Numbered from the stretch's first letter, positions 52,898 to 62,193 are shown. The stretch: 64,000 nt of DNA from Eubacterium ventriosum (GCF_025150745.1 NZ_CP102282.1:755501-819500), one strand, 5' to 3'. The notes: generated by a model not told the origin, from the letters alone. Made by a program: numbers and translations.

Positions 52898-53311
52898 ATG
52901 AGGAGAAATATATTATGTATTATATTGTGTATGATATTACTGAGTGCATGCAGTTCCAAAAGTAATGAGATTATTGAAGGGTATAGTAACTGTGAAGAAT
53001 ATTACAGTGATGGATTTCAAGATTATATAGATTATTGCAAATATTTCTATAAGGAAAGCGAGGATAAAAAATTTGAGGAGAACAGTTATTATTCTATTGT
53101 AACAAAAGAAAATATAGATGATATAAAGAGTTATTTTGATAAGTTCCCTTATGAAAGTATGGAGGATAGCAATAAGTATGACTTTGAAACAGATAATATA
53201 AATGAAGGAGACTATTATAGCCTGAGAGCAGGGTCAAATAATGATAATTACAGTGTATTTTTATATGACGTAAATAGTCATATATTGTACTATATACATT
53301 ATAATATATAG
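52898..53311 (+). CDS. Small lipoprotein of unknown function
   Basis: A 137-aa protein with a type II signal: basic start MRRNI, a hydrophobic stretch and the lipobox LLSAC (Cys at residue 18). The mature part is acidic, Tyr- and Asp-rich (EYYSDGFQDYIDYCKYFYK) with no recognised domain. AGAGGAG lies upstream. It is probably anchored on the outer face of the membrane. Confidence 0.75.
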   Translation: MRRNILCIILCMILLSACSSKSNEIIEGYSNCEEYYSDGFQDYIDYCKYFYKESEDKKFEENSYYSIVTKENIDDIKSYFDKFPYESMEDSNKYDFETDNINEGDYYSLRAGSNNDNYSVFLYDVNSHILYYIHYNI

Positions 53312-53610
53312 CGTAATGAAAATTATTGATTTGCAATTAGATTATTTTATGCACTAGCACTAAAAAATAAAGTATTGTGTATAAAATGTCATTATGAAGA
53401 ATGATAGTTCATTAAATTTGAAACGTATTTTTTATAGGTGTTAAAATAACTTAATGAAATAAAATCTGACTTATGTTATAATACTTCCGTGGCAACACTA
53501 TGGCAACACGAAATCAGAAGGATAATACAAATAATATAATATAGGTAAATTAACAGATAAAAGCACACGAAACCTAAACAAATATGTTCAAGTTGAACTC
53601 GGTACAAGCC

Positions 53611-53882
53611 AAGTTTGAATAAGGGAACACATGTTAGAACACCCCATAAATAAAGGGAAAGCACCGAATATAAGTCTCTTATGAGAACATTTTGAGAACA
53701 AAATCAAGAATAAGAAGAGTTATTTTGACTAATAAGTTGAAATAGCTCTTCTTTTTTGCTTGAAAAGCCGATAAACAAAGGGATCTGGAACTTTAAGCCT
53801 GATAAAAAAACAAATTTGTTTAACGTTGGTCACAAAAGAAAGAAGAAGTTGATTAAAGGAAAAGGTATAGTGCCACTAACTT
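53611..53882 (+). repeat. ~272-bp direct repeat, copy 2
   Basis: Matches 24111-24383 from AGTTTGAATAAGGG to GGTATAGTGCC, including the terminator. Differences concentrate near both ends, and several in the last ~80 bp would be synonymous in the frame GIWNFKPDKKTN, so this tail may derive from a coding region. TGGCAACAC-TATGGCAACAC lies ~110 nt upstream. No gene is supported between 53312 and 53965. Confidence 0.8.
53712..53757 (+). terminator. Terminator inside repeat copy 2
   Basis: Same hairpin as at 24213-24258: AAGAAGAGTTATTT paired with AAATAGCTCTTCTT, followed by six T residues. Confidence 0.85.
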
Positions 53883-53965
53883 CTATTTGGAAAGTAAAAG
53901 GACTAAAGTAGAACTACGGTCAAACAAAAACAATTTAATCAAAAGAGAAAAAGGAGATTACAAAT

Positions 53966-54229
53966 ATGACAGACAAGATGTTTAAGGAAGTTGATGCACC
54001 TGAACATTACAAGGCTGCAAAGGATAAGAAAATAAGAATTAAGGACACAGGAAAAGTTCAGAAACGTACAGTTACAGACGAAAGAATCCCTGTGGTACCT
54101 GACACACCACAGACAGGCATTAATGGAAAAACAGTAGGAATGGTAGTTTCACTTATTTCATTATTAATTGCACTTGGATGTTTTGCATGCGTAAGAGCAA
54201 AGGACAAGTCAAAATACAATTTCAAATAG
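53966..54229 (+). CDS. Small protein with a sortase-signal-like C-terminus
   Basis: An 87-aa protein with AAGGAG upstream. The N-terminal ~50 residues are charged. The end has PDTPQTG, a hydrophobic segment (MVVSLISLLIALGCFACV) and a basic tail, the layout of a sortase sorting signal. It has no N-terminal signal peptide, so it may be the stump of a longer surface protein. A sortase remnant follows directly, supporting this reading. Confidence 0.6.
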   Translation: MTDKMFKEVDAPEHYKAAKDKKIRIKDTGKVQKRTVTDERIPVVPDTPQTGINGKTVGMVVSLISLLIALGCFACVRAKDKSKYNFK

Positions 54230-54246
54230 GATAAGGAGTTTTTAAT

Positions 54247-54519
54247 AAGCACAGAAAGATATATTTTACAACGGATAAAAAGAGAGAGTATGAGGTGTTT
54301 GCAGTGATGAGTGTTAACATACATAAGTTTGAATACTGGAAATTCGTAATGGCAAGGAATAAGGAAGAGCATGATGAGTTCATTGACAAGGTAGAGGAGC
54401 ATAGTTTGTGGAGACAGGAGAATAAGCCCAAGTATGGAGAGCAGATGCTGATGTTGTCTACTTGCGATAATGGGAAAGGGGATGATTGTAGGATTGTGGT
54501 TATTGGAAAAAATATATAA
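54247..54519 (+). pseudogene. C-terminal remnant of a class B sortase
   Basis: The frame RKIYFTTDKKREYEVFAVMS, then YGEQMLMLSTC and CRIVVIGK matches the end of sortase B; the catalytic Cys (LSTC) and Arg are kept, but the part with the catalytic His is missing. An in-frame stop lies at 54232-54234. The following stretch to 54857 has no supported gene. Confidence 0.75.
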
Positions 54520-54756
54520 TAATAGCTAAATAACAAAACAAATTTAGTTATATAGATTTAGTTATATGATAGCCAATACTGATATTAGGACATTGAATGA
54601 TATCAAATATGTTGAGAGATATATTGGATTTGGAATAAAGTGAAAAAATGGGATATGACATACCATAGTTTACATTTGAGATTGATTAAGAAGGAGAAAA
54701 TGTATAGAAGAATTAAGAACAAGTCTCATATTTGATATTAAACTTAAGTAGTTTGT

Positions 54757-54786
54757 TTGCAAAAAAGTATTGTAAAAAAATATAAT
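54757..54786 (+). promoter_or_regulatory. Promoter candidate for the AraC regulator gene
   Basis: TTGCAA (54757-54762) and TATAAT (54781-54786) are 18 nt apart. Around and downstream are two similar units, TATTGTAAAAAAATATAATA and TATTGTAAAAACGTATTATA, that may be binding sites or an overlapping second promoter. Confidence 0.5.
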
Positions 54787-54857
54787 ACACATTAGAATAT
54801 TGTAAAAACGTATTATAGTAAGAGTTACAATAGGAGAAAAATTGAAGTATTAATTAT

Positions 54858-55822
54858 ATGGATGAAAAATTATATAAAGAGTTAAGAAATATAACCGATG
54901 AAGAAAAGGAAATTCTTCAGGGAAGGGACAATATTGACCGTAGGCTTTATATGGAGCAGCAGTCGGATATAATAAATGCAAACAAGCTTTTGGAGCAGGG
55001 AAAGATTATTACAATCAGACCACATACAAGGTTTATACATTTTCCAAAGCATACTCACGACTATATTGAAGTAATTTATATGTGTTCGGGCAGTACCACA
55101 CATATTATTAACGATAATAAGGTGGTTTTGGAGAAAGGTGAACTGTTATTTTTAAGCATGAATGCAGTGCAGGAGATTCTTCCGGCAAAGGAGAATGATG
55201 TTGCGGTTAATTTTATAATACTTCCAGAATTTTTTAACAAGGCACTTAATATGATTGAAATGGAAGAAAGTCCACTGAAAGATTTTATTATAGAATCTTT
55301 GGTTGGAAAAAAAGGCAATATAGCTATCTTCATTTTAAAGTTGCAGATGTTTTGCCTGTGCAGAATCTTATTGAAAATTTAATATGGACCATAAAGAATG
55401 ATTCCCTAAATAAGCGAAGCATAAATCAGATTACAATGGGACTTCTTTTTGTTCAGCTTTTAAACAATACAGACAGAGTTGAGGTGGGCAATAATAGCGA
55501 CGATAGAAAGCTTTTGATTACAATTCTAAGATACATAGAAGAGAATTACAAAGATGGTGAACTGACTAATTTGGCAAAGAACCTTAATTATGATGTGTAT
55601 TGGATTAGCAAGAAGATTAAGGAGCTGACGGGAAGTACTTATACGGATTTGGTTCAAAGAAAAAGATTAAATCAGGCAGTATATTACCTGACACAGACTA
55701 ACATACCAATTGCAGATATTGGACTTGCAATAGGTTATGACAATTTAAGCTATTTTCATAGAATTTTTAAGGCAAGATTCGGAAAAACTCCAAAGCAGTA
55801 CAGAGATAACTATAAGAAATAA
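54858..55822 (+). pseudogene. AraC family regulator of the rhamnose genes, frameshifted
   Basis: The N-terminal cupin sensor domain (ITIRPHTRFIHFPKHTHDYI, ELLFLSMNAVQEI) is open to ~55318. The frame then shifts; the homologous continuation is YLHFKVADVLPVQN, leading to two AraC helix-turn-helix units (LAKNLNYDVYWISKKIKELT; IPIADIGLAIGYDNLSYFHRIF). A TA duplication in AATATAGC near 55318-55325 would explain it, since removing it restores GNSYLHF. It sits upstream of the rhamnose genes and most likely controlled them. Confidence 0.8.
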
Positions 55823-55848
55823 ATCAAAGAATTTAATAAAATTACCAA

Positions 55849-55885
55849 TAAGGATACTTTTTAAAACAAAAATGTCCATATTTTT
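55849..55885 (+). terminator. Weak terminator after the AraC gene
   Basis: AAGGATACTTTTT and AAAAATGTCC form an imperfect stem followed by ATATTTTTG. A cleaner relative of this hairpin lies after the hydrolase gene at 56899. Confidence 0.5.
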
Positions 55886-55953
55886 GTATACAGCATTTAA
55901 TAAAATTTAGTAAGAAATATTATGTGTTAATAGATTACATAAAGGAGAAAAAT

Positions 55954-56766
55954 ATGATTAACAAAGATATTACAATAGATATAGAAGGAAATGAAGCAAA
56001 ATTAACATTATACATTTTGGACAGTTCACCGGAATTATATTATGAAAAAAGACCAATTATTGTTGTTTGTCCCGGCGGAGGTTATTCAATGGTGTCTGAC
56101 AGAGAGGCAGAGCCAATTGCAATGAAGCTTGCATCAATGGGTTATCACGTGGCAGTTTTAAGATACTCAGTAAGTCCTGTCAGATATCCTATAGCTTTAT
56201 TACAACTTGGAAAGGTAGTAAGTTACCTGTATGAAAATGCCGAACAGTATAATATTATAAAAGAGAAAATTGCAGTTATGGGCTTTTCAGCAGGTGGTCA
56301 TTTAGCAGCAAGTTATAGCATTAAGTGGAATGAAAACTGGGTGGCAGAAAAGCTTGGCGTTAGCAGTGAAGAGCTTAGACCGGACAGAATGATTTTATGT
56401 TATCCGGTAATTACGTCAGGGGAGTTTGCACATAATGGTTCATTTGAATGCCTTTTAGGAGACAAATATGATGAGCTGAAAGATGAATTGTCAATTGAGA
56501 AGAATATTAATAAAGACACGCCAGCTTGTTTTGTATGGCATACAAAGACAGACAATTGCGTACCATATGAAAATACATTAATGTTAATTGATAGCTTAAA
56601 GGAAAAGAATATTCCTGTTGAAAGTCATATATTTGATAAAGGGGACCACGGTTTATCATTGGCTAATAAGGTTTCAATGGACAAAAATAAATGGGGTATA
56701 GAAGAGTCAGTGCAGGTATGGACTGACTATTTGGAAAAATGGCTGGATGTATGGAGAAATGAATAA
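55954..56766 (+). CDS. Alpha/beta hydrolase (acetyl-xylan-esterase-like)
   Basis: A 270-aa protein from the ATG at 55954 (AAAGGAG). PGGGY (oxyanion HGGG-type loop) lies near residue 37, the nucleophile elbow GFSAGG near 109, an Asp in the KTDNCVPYEN region and the catalytic His in GDHGLS. This group contains esterases that remove acetyl groups from sugars. Its place between the regulator and rhaB suggests deacetylation of rhamnose-containing glycans, an inference. Confidence 0.8.
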   Translation: MINKDITIDIEGNEAKLTLYILDSSPELYYEKRPIIVVCPGGGYSMVSDREAEPIAMKLASMGYHVAVLRYSVSPVRYPIALLQLGKVVSYLYENAEQYNIIKEKIAVMGFSAGGHLAASYSIKWNENWVAEKLGVSSEELRPDRMILCYPVITSGEFAHNGSFECLLGDKYDELKDELSIEKNINKDTPACFVWHTKTDNCVPYENTLMLIDSLKEKNIPVESHIFDKGDHGLSLANKVSMDKNKWGIEESVQVWTDYLEKWLDVWRNE

Positions 56767-56898
56767 AATCGCAAAGAATATATGAAAGAAGCAAAGATAA
56801 ATAAAACGTTAAAGATTAAATATAAAAATAAAATCATAAAATCTAAATGAAAATTAAATAAAGTCATAATACCTAAATGATTTTAAAAGAATTGCAAA

Positions 56899-56937
56899 TA
56901 AGGACACTTTTTTAAACAAAAGGTGTCCTTATTTTTG
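56899..56937 (+). terminator. Intrinsic terminator after the hydrolase gene
   Basis: AAGGACACTTTTTT pairs with AAAAGGTGTCCTT and is followed by ATTTTTG. It separates the hydrolase gene from rhaB; no other feature is supported in 56767-57049. Confidence 0.8.
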
Positions 56938-57049
56938 TGCCTTAAATTTGATAAATTTTAAATTAGAGAGAATGACAATTAATATTGGCGAAGAATTTAC
57001 GGAGAGAAAAATTAAAAAGTAAGAACAAAGTTTAGAAAGAGGGGTGCAT

Positions 57050-58459
57050 ATGAACTATTATCTTGCAATAGACATTGGAGCTTCCAGTGGAAGACATATT
57101 CTTGGCTCGTTGGAGAATGGTCAGTTGAATCTGGAGGAAATATATCGTTTTGAAAATGGAATGAAGAAGAAAGAAGGTCATCTTGTGTGGGATACTAAGT
57201 ATCTTTTTCATGAAATACTTGAAGGAATTAAAAAGTGTAAGGAAATAAATAAGATTCCAAAAAGTATAGCCATTGACACATGGGCAGTTGACTATGTTTT
57301 GCTTGATGAAAACGATGAAGTAATAGGAGATGTTTACGGATACCGTGATTCCAGAACTAAGGGGATGGATGAAGAGGTTTATAAACATATAACACCTGAA
57401 AGATTATATAGATTTTCAGGTATACAGAAGCAGTCATTTAATACTATTTATCAGCTAATGGCAGACAAAATTCAAAGACCTAAAGAGTTGGAGAAGGCGA
57501 AAACATTCCTTATGCTACCGGATTATTTTCAGTTTTTATTAACAGGAAAGAAGAAATCCGAATATACCAATGCAACATCAACCCAATTGGTTAAGGTAAA
57601 TACAAGAAAGTGGAACAGAAAGCTTATGGCAGACCTTGGAATACCAAAGGATATGTTTTTAAGACTTAGCAAAACAGGACAGTATACAGGAAAAATAAGA
57701 CCGGCAATTAGAGAAATAGTAGGTTTTAATGCCAATGTGGTTATGTGTGCAAGTCACGATACGGCATCAGCAGTAATGTCAGTGCCTGAAATTAGTGGTA
57801 ATGGAATTTACATAAGTTCAGGAACATGGTCATTAATGGGTGTTGAAAGCGAAAAGGTTATTAATACTGAAAAAAGTATGAATGAAAACTTTACCAATGA
57901 AGGTGGTTATGAATATCGATACAGATATTTGAAAAACATTATGGGACTGTGGATGATTCAGTCAGTAAGACACGAATTGGATGATAAGTATTCTTTTGCA
58001 GAACTTTGTGAAATGGCAGAAGAATGTAAAATATTTCCGTCAAGAGTGGACGTAAACAGTGATGAATTTCTTGCACCAGAATCTATGATTGATGCCATTA
58101 AGGAATATTGTAAGAAGACTAATCAGCAGATTCCTGAACAAATAGGTGAGATTGCAACAGTAATCTATCAGAGTCTTGCAGAAAGCTATGGACAGACAGT
58201 AAAAGAAATAGAGGAAAATACAGGCAGAACTTATGAGGCAATTTATATTGTAGGTGGAGGTTCCAATGCAGAATACTTAAACAAGTTAACGGCAAATGCA
58301 ACAGGAAAGACTGTATATGCAGGACCTTTAGAAGCAACAGCCATAGGTAACATAATGGCGCAGGCAATAAGAGATGAGCAAATCGAAAATCTTACGGAAG
58401 CAAGAAAATGCGTAATGAACTCATTTGAAATCAAAAAATACCAACCGGACAATAATTAA
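57050..58459 (+). CDS. rhaB: Rhamnulokinase
   Basis: A 469-aa FGGY-type sugar kinase from the ATG at 57050. Phosphate-binding DIGASSGRHI is at the N-terminus, followed by SIAIDTWAVDYVLLDE, ATSTQLVKVNTRKWN, SSGTWSLMGVES and the adenosine motif GGGSNAEYLN. It phosphorylates L-rhamnulose at C1 using ATP. The length and motifs are those of functional RhaB. An AGAGGGG ribosome site lies ahead. Confidence 0.93.
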   Translation: MNYYLAIDIGASSGRHILGSLENGQLNLEEIYRFENGMKKKEGHLVWDTKYLFHEILEGIKKCKEINKIPKSIAIDTWAVDYVLLDENDEVIGDVYGYRDSRTKGMDEEVYKHITPERLYRFSGIQKQSFNTIYQLMADKIQRPKELEKAKTFLMLPDYFQFLLTGKKKSEYTNATSTQLVKVNTRKWNRKLMADLGIPKDMFLRLSKTGQYTGKIRPAIREIVGFNANVVMCASHDTASAVMSVPEISGNGIYISSGTWSLMGVESEKVINTEKSMNENFTNEGGYEYRYRYLKNIMGLWMIQSVRHELDDKYSFAELCEMAEECKIFPSRVDVNSDEFLAPESMIDAIKEYCKKTNQQIPEQIGEIATVIYQSLAESYGQTVKEIEENTGRTYEAIYIVGGGSNAEYLNKLTANATGKTVYAGPLEATAIGNIMAQAIRDEQIENLTEARKCVMNSFEIKKYQPDNN

Positions 58460-58604
58460 AAGTAAATCATTACGAAAAATTAAATAATAGAAATGCTAAA
58501 TAACAATTACACAAAATTAAATAATAAAAATGTCAAATAACAATTATACAAAACCGAATAACAAAAAAATTAAAAAGTACACTTATAAATTAAAGGAGAA
58601 TATT

Positions 58605-59861
58605 ATGGCAAACGAAAGATTTGAATCAGCAAAAATTGAATATGAAAATATTGGAGTGGATGTTGAAGCGGCAATAAACAGATTAATGAATGTACCTGTA
58701 TCAATGCACTGCTGGCAGGGCGATGACGTAAAGGGATTTGACCAGGACGGACCTTTAACAGGAGGAATTCAGACAACAGGAAATTATCTGGGAAAGTCAA
58801 GAACACCGGAAGAACTAATGGCGGATATGGATAAGGCTATGTCTTTAATTCCGGGAAAAAAGAAAATTAATCTTCATGCAAGTTATGCAATTTTTGAAGA
58901 AGGCGAAGTAGTAGACAGAGATAAGATTGAGCCTAAGCATTTTAAAAAATGGGTTGATTTTGCAAAAGAGCATAATGTGGGAATTGACTTTAATCCAACA
59001 TTTTTCTCACATCCAAAAGTTAAGGATGGATTAACACTTACAAGTCCTGATGAAGAAACAAGAAAGTTTTGGATTGAGCATGGAAAGGCGTGTATTAGAA
59101 TTGCACAATATTTTGCAGAAGAAACAGGAATTCCATGTGTAATGAATATTTGGATTGGCGATGGCTTTAAGGATGTTCCGGCAGACAGAATGGGGCCAAG
59201 ACAGAGATATAAAGATTCAATAGAGAAAATTTTAGAACAGCCTTATGACAAGTCCAAGGTTAAGATTTGTGTGGAATCAAAGGTATTTGGAATAGGAGTT
59301 GAATCATATACTGCAGGTTCAGCAGAATTTACTTTAAGTTTTGCCGCAAGTCATGAGGGATGCCTTCCATTAATGGATAACGGACATTATCACCCAACAG
59401 AATTGGTATCTGATAAGATTCCGGCATTATTGTGTTATTATCCTGAAATTGCCCTTCACATAACAAGAGGTGTCAGATGGGATAGCGATCATGTTTTACT
59501 TTTGGATGATGAAACAAAAGAGATTGCAAAAGAAATCGTAAGATGCAATGCTCTGGATAGAGTTTATATGGCTTTGGATTATTTTGATGCAAGCATTAAC
59601 AGAATTTCAGCCTGGGTAGTTGGTATGCGTAGCTGGCAGAAGGCTTTGCTTAATGCAATGCTTATGCCTAATGAAGCGTTAAAGAAACTTCAGAATGAAA
59701 GCAGATTTACAGAACTTATGGCAATTCAGGAAGAATTAAAGACAATGCCATTTGGTGATATTTGGAAAGAATATTGTAGGAGATGTGGTGTTGATGAAGA
59801 TATTACATGGTTTACAAAGGTAACTGAATACGAAAATCAGGTGCTTTCAAAGAGAAACTAA
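58605..59861 (+). CDS. rhaA: L-rhamnose isomerase
   Basis: A 418-aa protein from the ATG at 58605 (AAAGGAG). Signatures of RhaA are present: SMHCWQGDDVKGFD, LHASYAIFEEGE, GIDFNPTFFSHPKVKDGLTL, and metal-binding residues in the central barrel (MDNGHYHPTE, WDSDHV). It interconverts L-rhamnose and L-rhamnulose, the first step of the pathway. The reading frame is intact and of family length. Confidence 0.95.
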   Translation: MANERFESAKIEYENIGVDVEAAINRLMNVPVSMHCWQGDDVKGFDQDGPLTGGIQTTGNYLGKSRTPEELMADMDKAMSLIPGKKKINLHASYAIFEEGEVVDRDKIEPKHFKKWVDFAKEHNVGIDFNPTFFSHPKVKDGLTLTSPDEETRKFWIEHGKACIRIAQYFAEETGIPCVMNIWIGDGFKDVPADRMGPRQRYKDSIEKILEQPYDKSKVKICVESKVFGIGVESYTAGSAEFTLSFAASHEGCLPLMDNGHYHPTELVSDKIPALLCYYPEIALHITRGVRWDSDHVLLLDDETKEIAKEIVRCNALDRVYMALDYFDASINRISAWVVGMRSWQKALLNAMLMPNEALKKLQNESRFTELMAIQEELKTMPFGDIWKEYCRRCGVDEDITWFTKVTEYENQVLSKRN

Positions 59862-59873
59862 TTATGATTGCGT

Positions 59874-59904
59874 GAGTGCAAAGCAGGTCACAATTCTTGC
59901 ACTC
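59874..59904 (+). repeat. Hairpin between rhaA and rhaD
   Basis: GAGTGCAA (59874-59881) pairs with TTGCACTC (59897-59904), a 15-nt loop between. It is followed by A residues, not T, on the plus strand, so it is not a terminator in the direction of transcription. It may set the relative stability of the rhaA and rhaD messages. Confidence 0.6.
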
Positions 59905-59936
59905 AAAAAAATAATATTAGAAAAAGGAGAATAACA

Positions 59937-60764
59937 ATGAATTTTTATGATATAGAATTTGTAAAAGGATTTATACGTATGTGTGATGACGGATGGCAGC
60001 AGGGATGGCATGAAAGAAATGGTGGAAATCTTTCATATAGATTATCAGAAAAGGATGTAGAGGAAGCTAAGGAGTATTTTAAGGAAGATGATAAGTGGCA
60101 GAGCATAGGTGCCAGCGTTCCGGATCTTGCAAATGAATATTTTATGGTAACAGGAAGTGGCAAGTTTTTTAGAAATGTAATTTTAAAACCTGAAGACAGC
60201 ACATGCATAATTAAAGTTGATGAAACAGGTGAAAAATACAAGATTGTATGGGGGCTTGTTAATGGTGGCAGACCAACAAGTGAGCTTCCAAGCCATTTAA
60301 TGAATCATCAGGTAAAGAAGAAGGCAACTAATGGAGAATATAGAGTAATTTATCATTGCCATACAACAAATGTAATAGCGTTAACTTTCGTTTTGCCTTT
60401 AGATGATAAGGTGTTTACAAGAGAATTATGGGAAATGGCAACAGAGTGTCCTGTAGTATTTCCTGACGGAATCGGTGTTGTAGACTGGATGGTTCCAGGG
60501 GGACATGATATTGCAGTTGCAACAAGTGAATTAATGAAAAAATATGACGTGGCGGTTTGGGCTCATCATGGAATTTTCTGTTCAGGTCCTGACTTTGATA
60601 TTACATTTGGACTTGCACACACAGTTGAAAAATCAGCGGAAATTCTTGTAAAGGTATTGTCAATAACACCTAACAAATTACAGACAATAAAGCCGGACCA
60701 GTTTAGAAGTCTTGCAAAAGATTTTAAGGTAACATTGCATGAAGAATTTTTATATGAAAAATAA
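59937..60764 (+). CDS. rhaD: Rhamnulose-1-phosphate aldolase
   Basis: A 275-aa class II aldolase from the ATG at 59937 (AAAGGAG). RhaD features are GWQQGWHERNGGNLSYRL, a GSGKFFRNV phosphate loop, zinc ligands in YHCHTTN and AHHGIFCSG. It splits L-rhamnulose-1-phosphate into dihydroxyacetone phosphate and L-lactaldehyde. Order rhaB-rhaA-rhaD completes the central pathway; no transporter or lactaldehyde reductase gene is in the window. Confidence 0.94.
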   Translation: MNFYDIEFVKGFIRMCDDGWQQGWHERNGGNLSYRLSEKDVEEAKEYFKEDDKWQSIGASVPDLANEYFMVTGSGKFFRNVILKPEDSTCIIKVDETGEKYKIVWGLVNGGRPTSELPSHLMNHQVKKKATNGEYRVIYHCHTTNVIALTFVLPLDDKVFTRELWEMATECPVVFPDGIGVVDWMVPGGHDIAVATSELMKKYDVAVWAHHGIFCSGPDFDITFGLAHTVEKSAEILVKVLSITPNKLQTIKPDQFRSLAKDFKVTLHEEFLYEK

Positions 60765-60842
60765 AAAATTATATGAAAAATAAGTTTACATAGTGGAGAC
60801 TAACATTAAAAGTTTTGAATTGAAATATAAAGGGGAATAACA

Positions 60843-61772
60843 ATGAAAGTATATGTAGGAGAAGATTATAAAGGATTGAGCCGTAAGGCAGCCAACATTA
60901 TTTCGGCACAGGTTATTTTAAAACCTGACAGTGTTCTTGGACTTGCTACAGGCTCCACACCTATAGGAACTTATGAACAGCTTGTAGAATGGTATAAAAA
61001 GGGTGACTTGGATTTTTCACAGGTAACAAGTGTTAACTTAGATGAATATAAAGGATTGTCAAGTGACAATAATCAGAGTTATCATTACTTTATGAAAAAG
61101 CATTTGTTTGATATGGTTAATATTAATCAGGAAAAAACATATGTTCCTAACGGACTAGAACCGGATTTAAAGAAAGCATGTGAAGAATATAATTCTATTA
61201 TTAATGATCTTGGCGGAATAGATTTGCAGTTATTAGGACTGGGTCATAACGGACATATCGGTTTTAACGAGCCAGGGGAAGCATTTGAGAAGGAAACACA
61301 CTGTGTTGATTTAACTCAAAGCACTATTGAAGCTTCCAATATGATTTCTAAAGATGTTCTTGTTATAAGTTGGGAAAATCATTATCAGAATGTATATGAC
61401 CTGTTGAAAAATGGATTTAAAGTAATAAACTGCTCATGGCAACCGTTATATGTGGTTAGTGGAATCTTTGAACACGAAAGGTATCATTTTGAAGATATTT
61501 TAGATTGGAATGTATATGAGTGGAAACATTGGTGGCTGGAATCAGATGCAAGTTTAAATCCAATTCAAATACAACCAACAGAACAAGTTCTGGGAGCACA
61601 AATCTGTGCATGGGGATTAACTTACGAAAGGGAGATACAGAGAATTGTAGAAAATTTAGCAGCATTTTCCGAGCATAGTTGGTCAGTAAAAAGAATATGT
61701 AACAAATATGATTATCAGAATAAAGCTTATAAAATATTGGATAAAATCTATATGTTAATCTCGGAAGAATAA
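60843..61772 (+). CDS. In-frame chimera: NagB N-terminus fused to GH20 hexosaminidase C-terminus
   Basis: Residues 1 to ~164 are glucosamine-6-phosphate deaminase (GLATGSTPIGTYEQL, VNLDEYKGL, GLGHNGHIGFNEPGE), stopping at THCVDLTQSTIEA. Residues ~165 to 309 match the end of family GH20 beta-N-acetylhexosaminidases (NPIQIQPTEQVLGAQICAWG, NLAAFSEHSW). The junction is near 61335. Each part lacks a third or more of its usual catalytic domain, so the product is probably inactive. A deletion between two neighbouring amino-sugar genes is the simplest origin. Confidence 0.85.
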   Translation: MKVYVGEDYKGLSRKAANIISAQVILKPDSVLGLATGSTPIGTYEQLVEWYKKGDLDFSQVTSVNLDEYKGLSSDNNQSYHYFMKKHLFDMVNINQEKTYVPNGLEPDLKKACEEYNSIINDLGGIDLQLLGLGHNGHIGFNEPGEAFEKETHCVDLTQSTIEASNMISKDVLVISWENHYQNVYDLLKNGFKVINCSWQPLYVVSGIFEHERYHFEDILDWNVYEWKHWWLESDASLNPIQIQPTEQVLGAQICAWGLTYEREIQRIVENLAAFSEHSWSVKRICNKYDYQNKAYKILDKIYMLISEE

Positions 61773-61874
61773 TATTAATGATAAAATGTAAAATACAAAT
61801 ATTTGGCTTTTAAACTGTAATTATAAAGTTTTAGAATCTGTTGTAGATACATACAAATAAATAATTGATGATTT

Positions 61875-61924
61875 ACATCTATAAAAAGTATTGTTATGAA
61901 TTACTTTTTATAGATGTTTTTTTA
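61875..61924 (+). terminator. Strong terminator after the nagB-GH20 chimera
   Basis: ACATCTATAAAAAGTA pairs perfectly with TACTTTTTATAGATGT across an 11-nt loop and is followed by seven T residues. Transcription of the rhamnose cluster very likely ends here. Confidence 0.92.
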
Positions 61925-62078
61925 TAAAATCGTAAAAAAATACCTTAAACATATCTCTGTAAAAGTAACTGTTAGTTTGCAAAAATAGTAGCACGGGAAA
62001 ACTAGCAGTTTAAATTGCAATTAAATGCCTCAGAATATCCGGAAAAATTTTTTCCAGAATTTTGAAAATTCATCAATT

Positions 62079-62138
62079 TTGATGTGTACATATTCATAAA
62101 AGTATAGTATAGTATTATTTGCAACAAACATACGTTCG
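62079..62138 (+). promoter_or_regulatory. Promoter with LexA-box-like operator
   Basis: TTGATG (62079-62084) and TATAGT (62103-62108) are 18 nt apart. CAAACATACGTTCG (62125-62138) follows the -10 region and differs from the Bacillus LexA box at two positions. A repressor bound here would block transcription of the hairpin and small genes downstream. The assignment is by eye. Confidence 0.5.
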
Positions 62139-62155
62139 AACATAAATGATCAGCT

Positions 62156-62193
62156 TGCCAGGGCACTACTCGCAGTGCTACGGAAAACTGGCA
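62156..62193 (+). ncRNA. Compact two-part hairpin in a 5' leader
   Basis: TGCCAG (62156-62161) pairs with CTGGCA (62188-62193), enclosing GCACTACTCGCAGTGC (62163-62178) as a second stem. The ~140-nt stretch from the promoter to the ATG at 62276 has no gene. The fold could be a regulatory leader or small RNA. It does not match any riboswitch consensus I can recall. Confidence 0.4.

Noticed and set aside
59874..59904. Terminator between rhaA and rhaD
   Set aside because: The hairpin is followed by A residues instead of T on the coding strand, so it cannot end rhaA transcription by the intrinsic mechanism.
62156..62193. Known riboswitch (cobalamin, c-di-GMP, preQ1, THF)
   Set aside because: The conserved core sequences of these classes are not present; only a simple nested hairpin is seen.
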